A stretch of 64,000 bases of DNA from Mansonella perstans (taxonomy: Eukaryota > Nematoda > Chromadorea > Rhabditida > Onchocercidae). Below, piece after piece: positions 63,733 through 64,000 of this stretch (position 1 is the first letter of the stretch; each line of letters begins with the position of its first letter). A program made the translations under genes and the position numbers. The notes beneath the pieces are model-generated. The model made no database searches. It worked only from the letters and a program-made list of their open reading frames with translations, and was not told where the DNA came from. The stretch is from assembly GCA_037074765.1 (NCBI GenBank), contig JBAMDO010000030.1, positions 248,001 to 312,000 of the forward strand, written 5' to 3'.

Positions 63733-64000
63733 ATGGAAGCCGAAGCAAGCAGTTCAGATGGCTCAACGACAAGTGTAAGAGTTAAAACCGAGGTGAAGCA
63801 TTTAATGCTTTAGAGGAATAATAAAAGGGAAAATCGAATTATGAATTATGTTGGAATCACTGTTATGGCATGGCTAACAAGTACTATTTGATTTCAGTTA
63901 ACATCATCACCAGTCGTACCGTATGATGTGAACTCGATGATACTTTGTAGCCATACTGATAATCTTTTTTATGAAGCCAAAATAATCGCTGTGAAAGTGC
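63733..64000 (+). CDS. MRG15/MRG-1-like chromodomain protein, 5' end only
   Basis: Exon 63733-63792 encodes 20 residues (MEAEASSSDGSTTSVRVKTE) and ends at GAG|GTGAAG. Exon 2 starts at 63898 after ATTTCAG, in phase 0, and runs off the window. It reads VVPYDVNSMILCSHTDNLFY, then EAKIIAVKV. This fits the start of the MRG-family chromo-barrel (animal MRG15: FQEGERVLCFHGPLLYEAKC), which reads methylated H3K36 in histone acetyltransferase and deacetylase complexes. Only about 54 residues are visible, and the aromatic cage and MRG domain are outside. An MSL3-type relative is possible. Confidence 0.7.

Noticed and set aside
1..64000. Wolbachia-derived insertions or transposon genes
   Set aside because: Looked for intron-free bacterial-type frames, transposase and reverse-transcriptase motifs. 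None were seen.

Overview
The window looks like AT-rich nuclear DNA of a nematode. Genes are split into many short exons. Introns mostly end in TTTTCAG or TTTAG. The encoded proteins are animal-type: MTHFR, selenocysteine lyase, a CLC chloride channel, eIF5A, BTB and C2H2 zinc-finger proteins, and an MRG-type chromatin protein. Gene density and intron style suggest a parasitic clade III (filarial-like) worm, but that placement is inference. I see no bacterial, viral or transposon coding region. All exon joins were made by hand from reading frame, phase, splice consensus and remembered family motifs. No searches were run.

Layout. 1-134: 45-bp tandem repeat cut by the window edge. 244-5364 (+): MTHFR, with an intact catalytic half and a visibly damaged C-terminal regulatory half. 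7726-9598 (-): secreted GM2-activator-like ML-domain protein in six exons. 12930-14328 (-): coding-looking blocks I could not resolve. 15471-15795: 41-bp minisatellite. 16767-19276 (+): selenocysteine lyase, eight exons that sum to a whole frame. 21128-28945 (-): a large BTB/BACK gene whose C-terminal half is a degenerate repeat of about 30 residues, with roughly one repeat per exon. 29322-30725 (+): unidentified gene. 34408-41877 (+): CLC-2/CLH-type chloride channel with about 20 exons, two CBS domains and two possible C-termini. 45451-48561 (+): BTB plus C2H2 zinc-finger gene. 51302-53123 (+): seven-finger C2H2 protein. 57774-59188 (+): eIF5A. 63733 to the right edge (+): start of an MRG15/MRG-1-like gene. 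Between eIF5A and the MRG gene there are three separate families of tandem repeats.

The genes do not form one pathway, and no operon-like close spacing is obvious. MTHFR, selenocysteine lyase, the channel, the two zinc-finger genes, eIF5A and the MRG gene are on the + strand. The GM2A-like gene and the BTB/BACK gene are on the - strand. The two observations most worth following are the decay of the MTHFR regulatory domain and the exon-coded repeat in the BTB/BACK protein.
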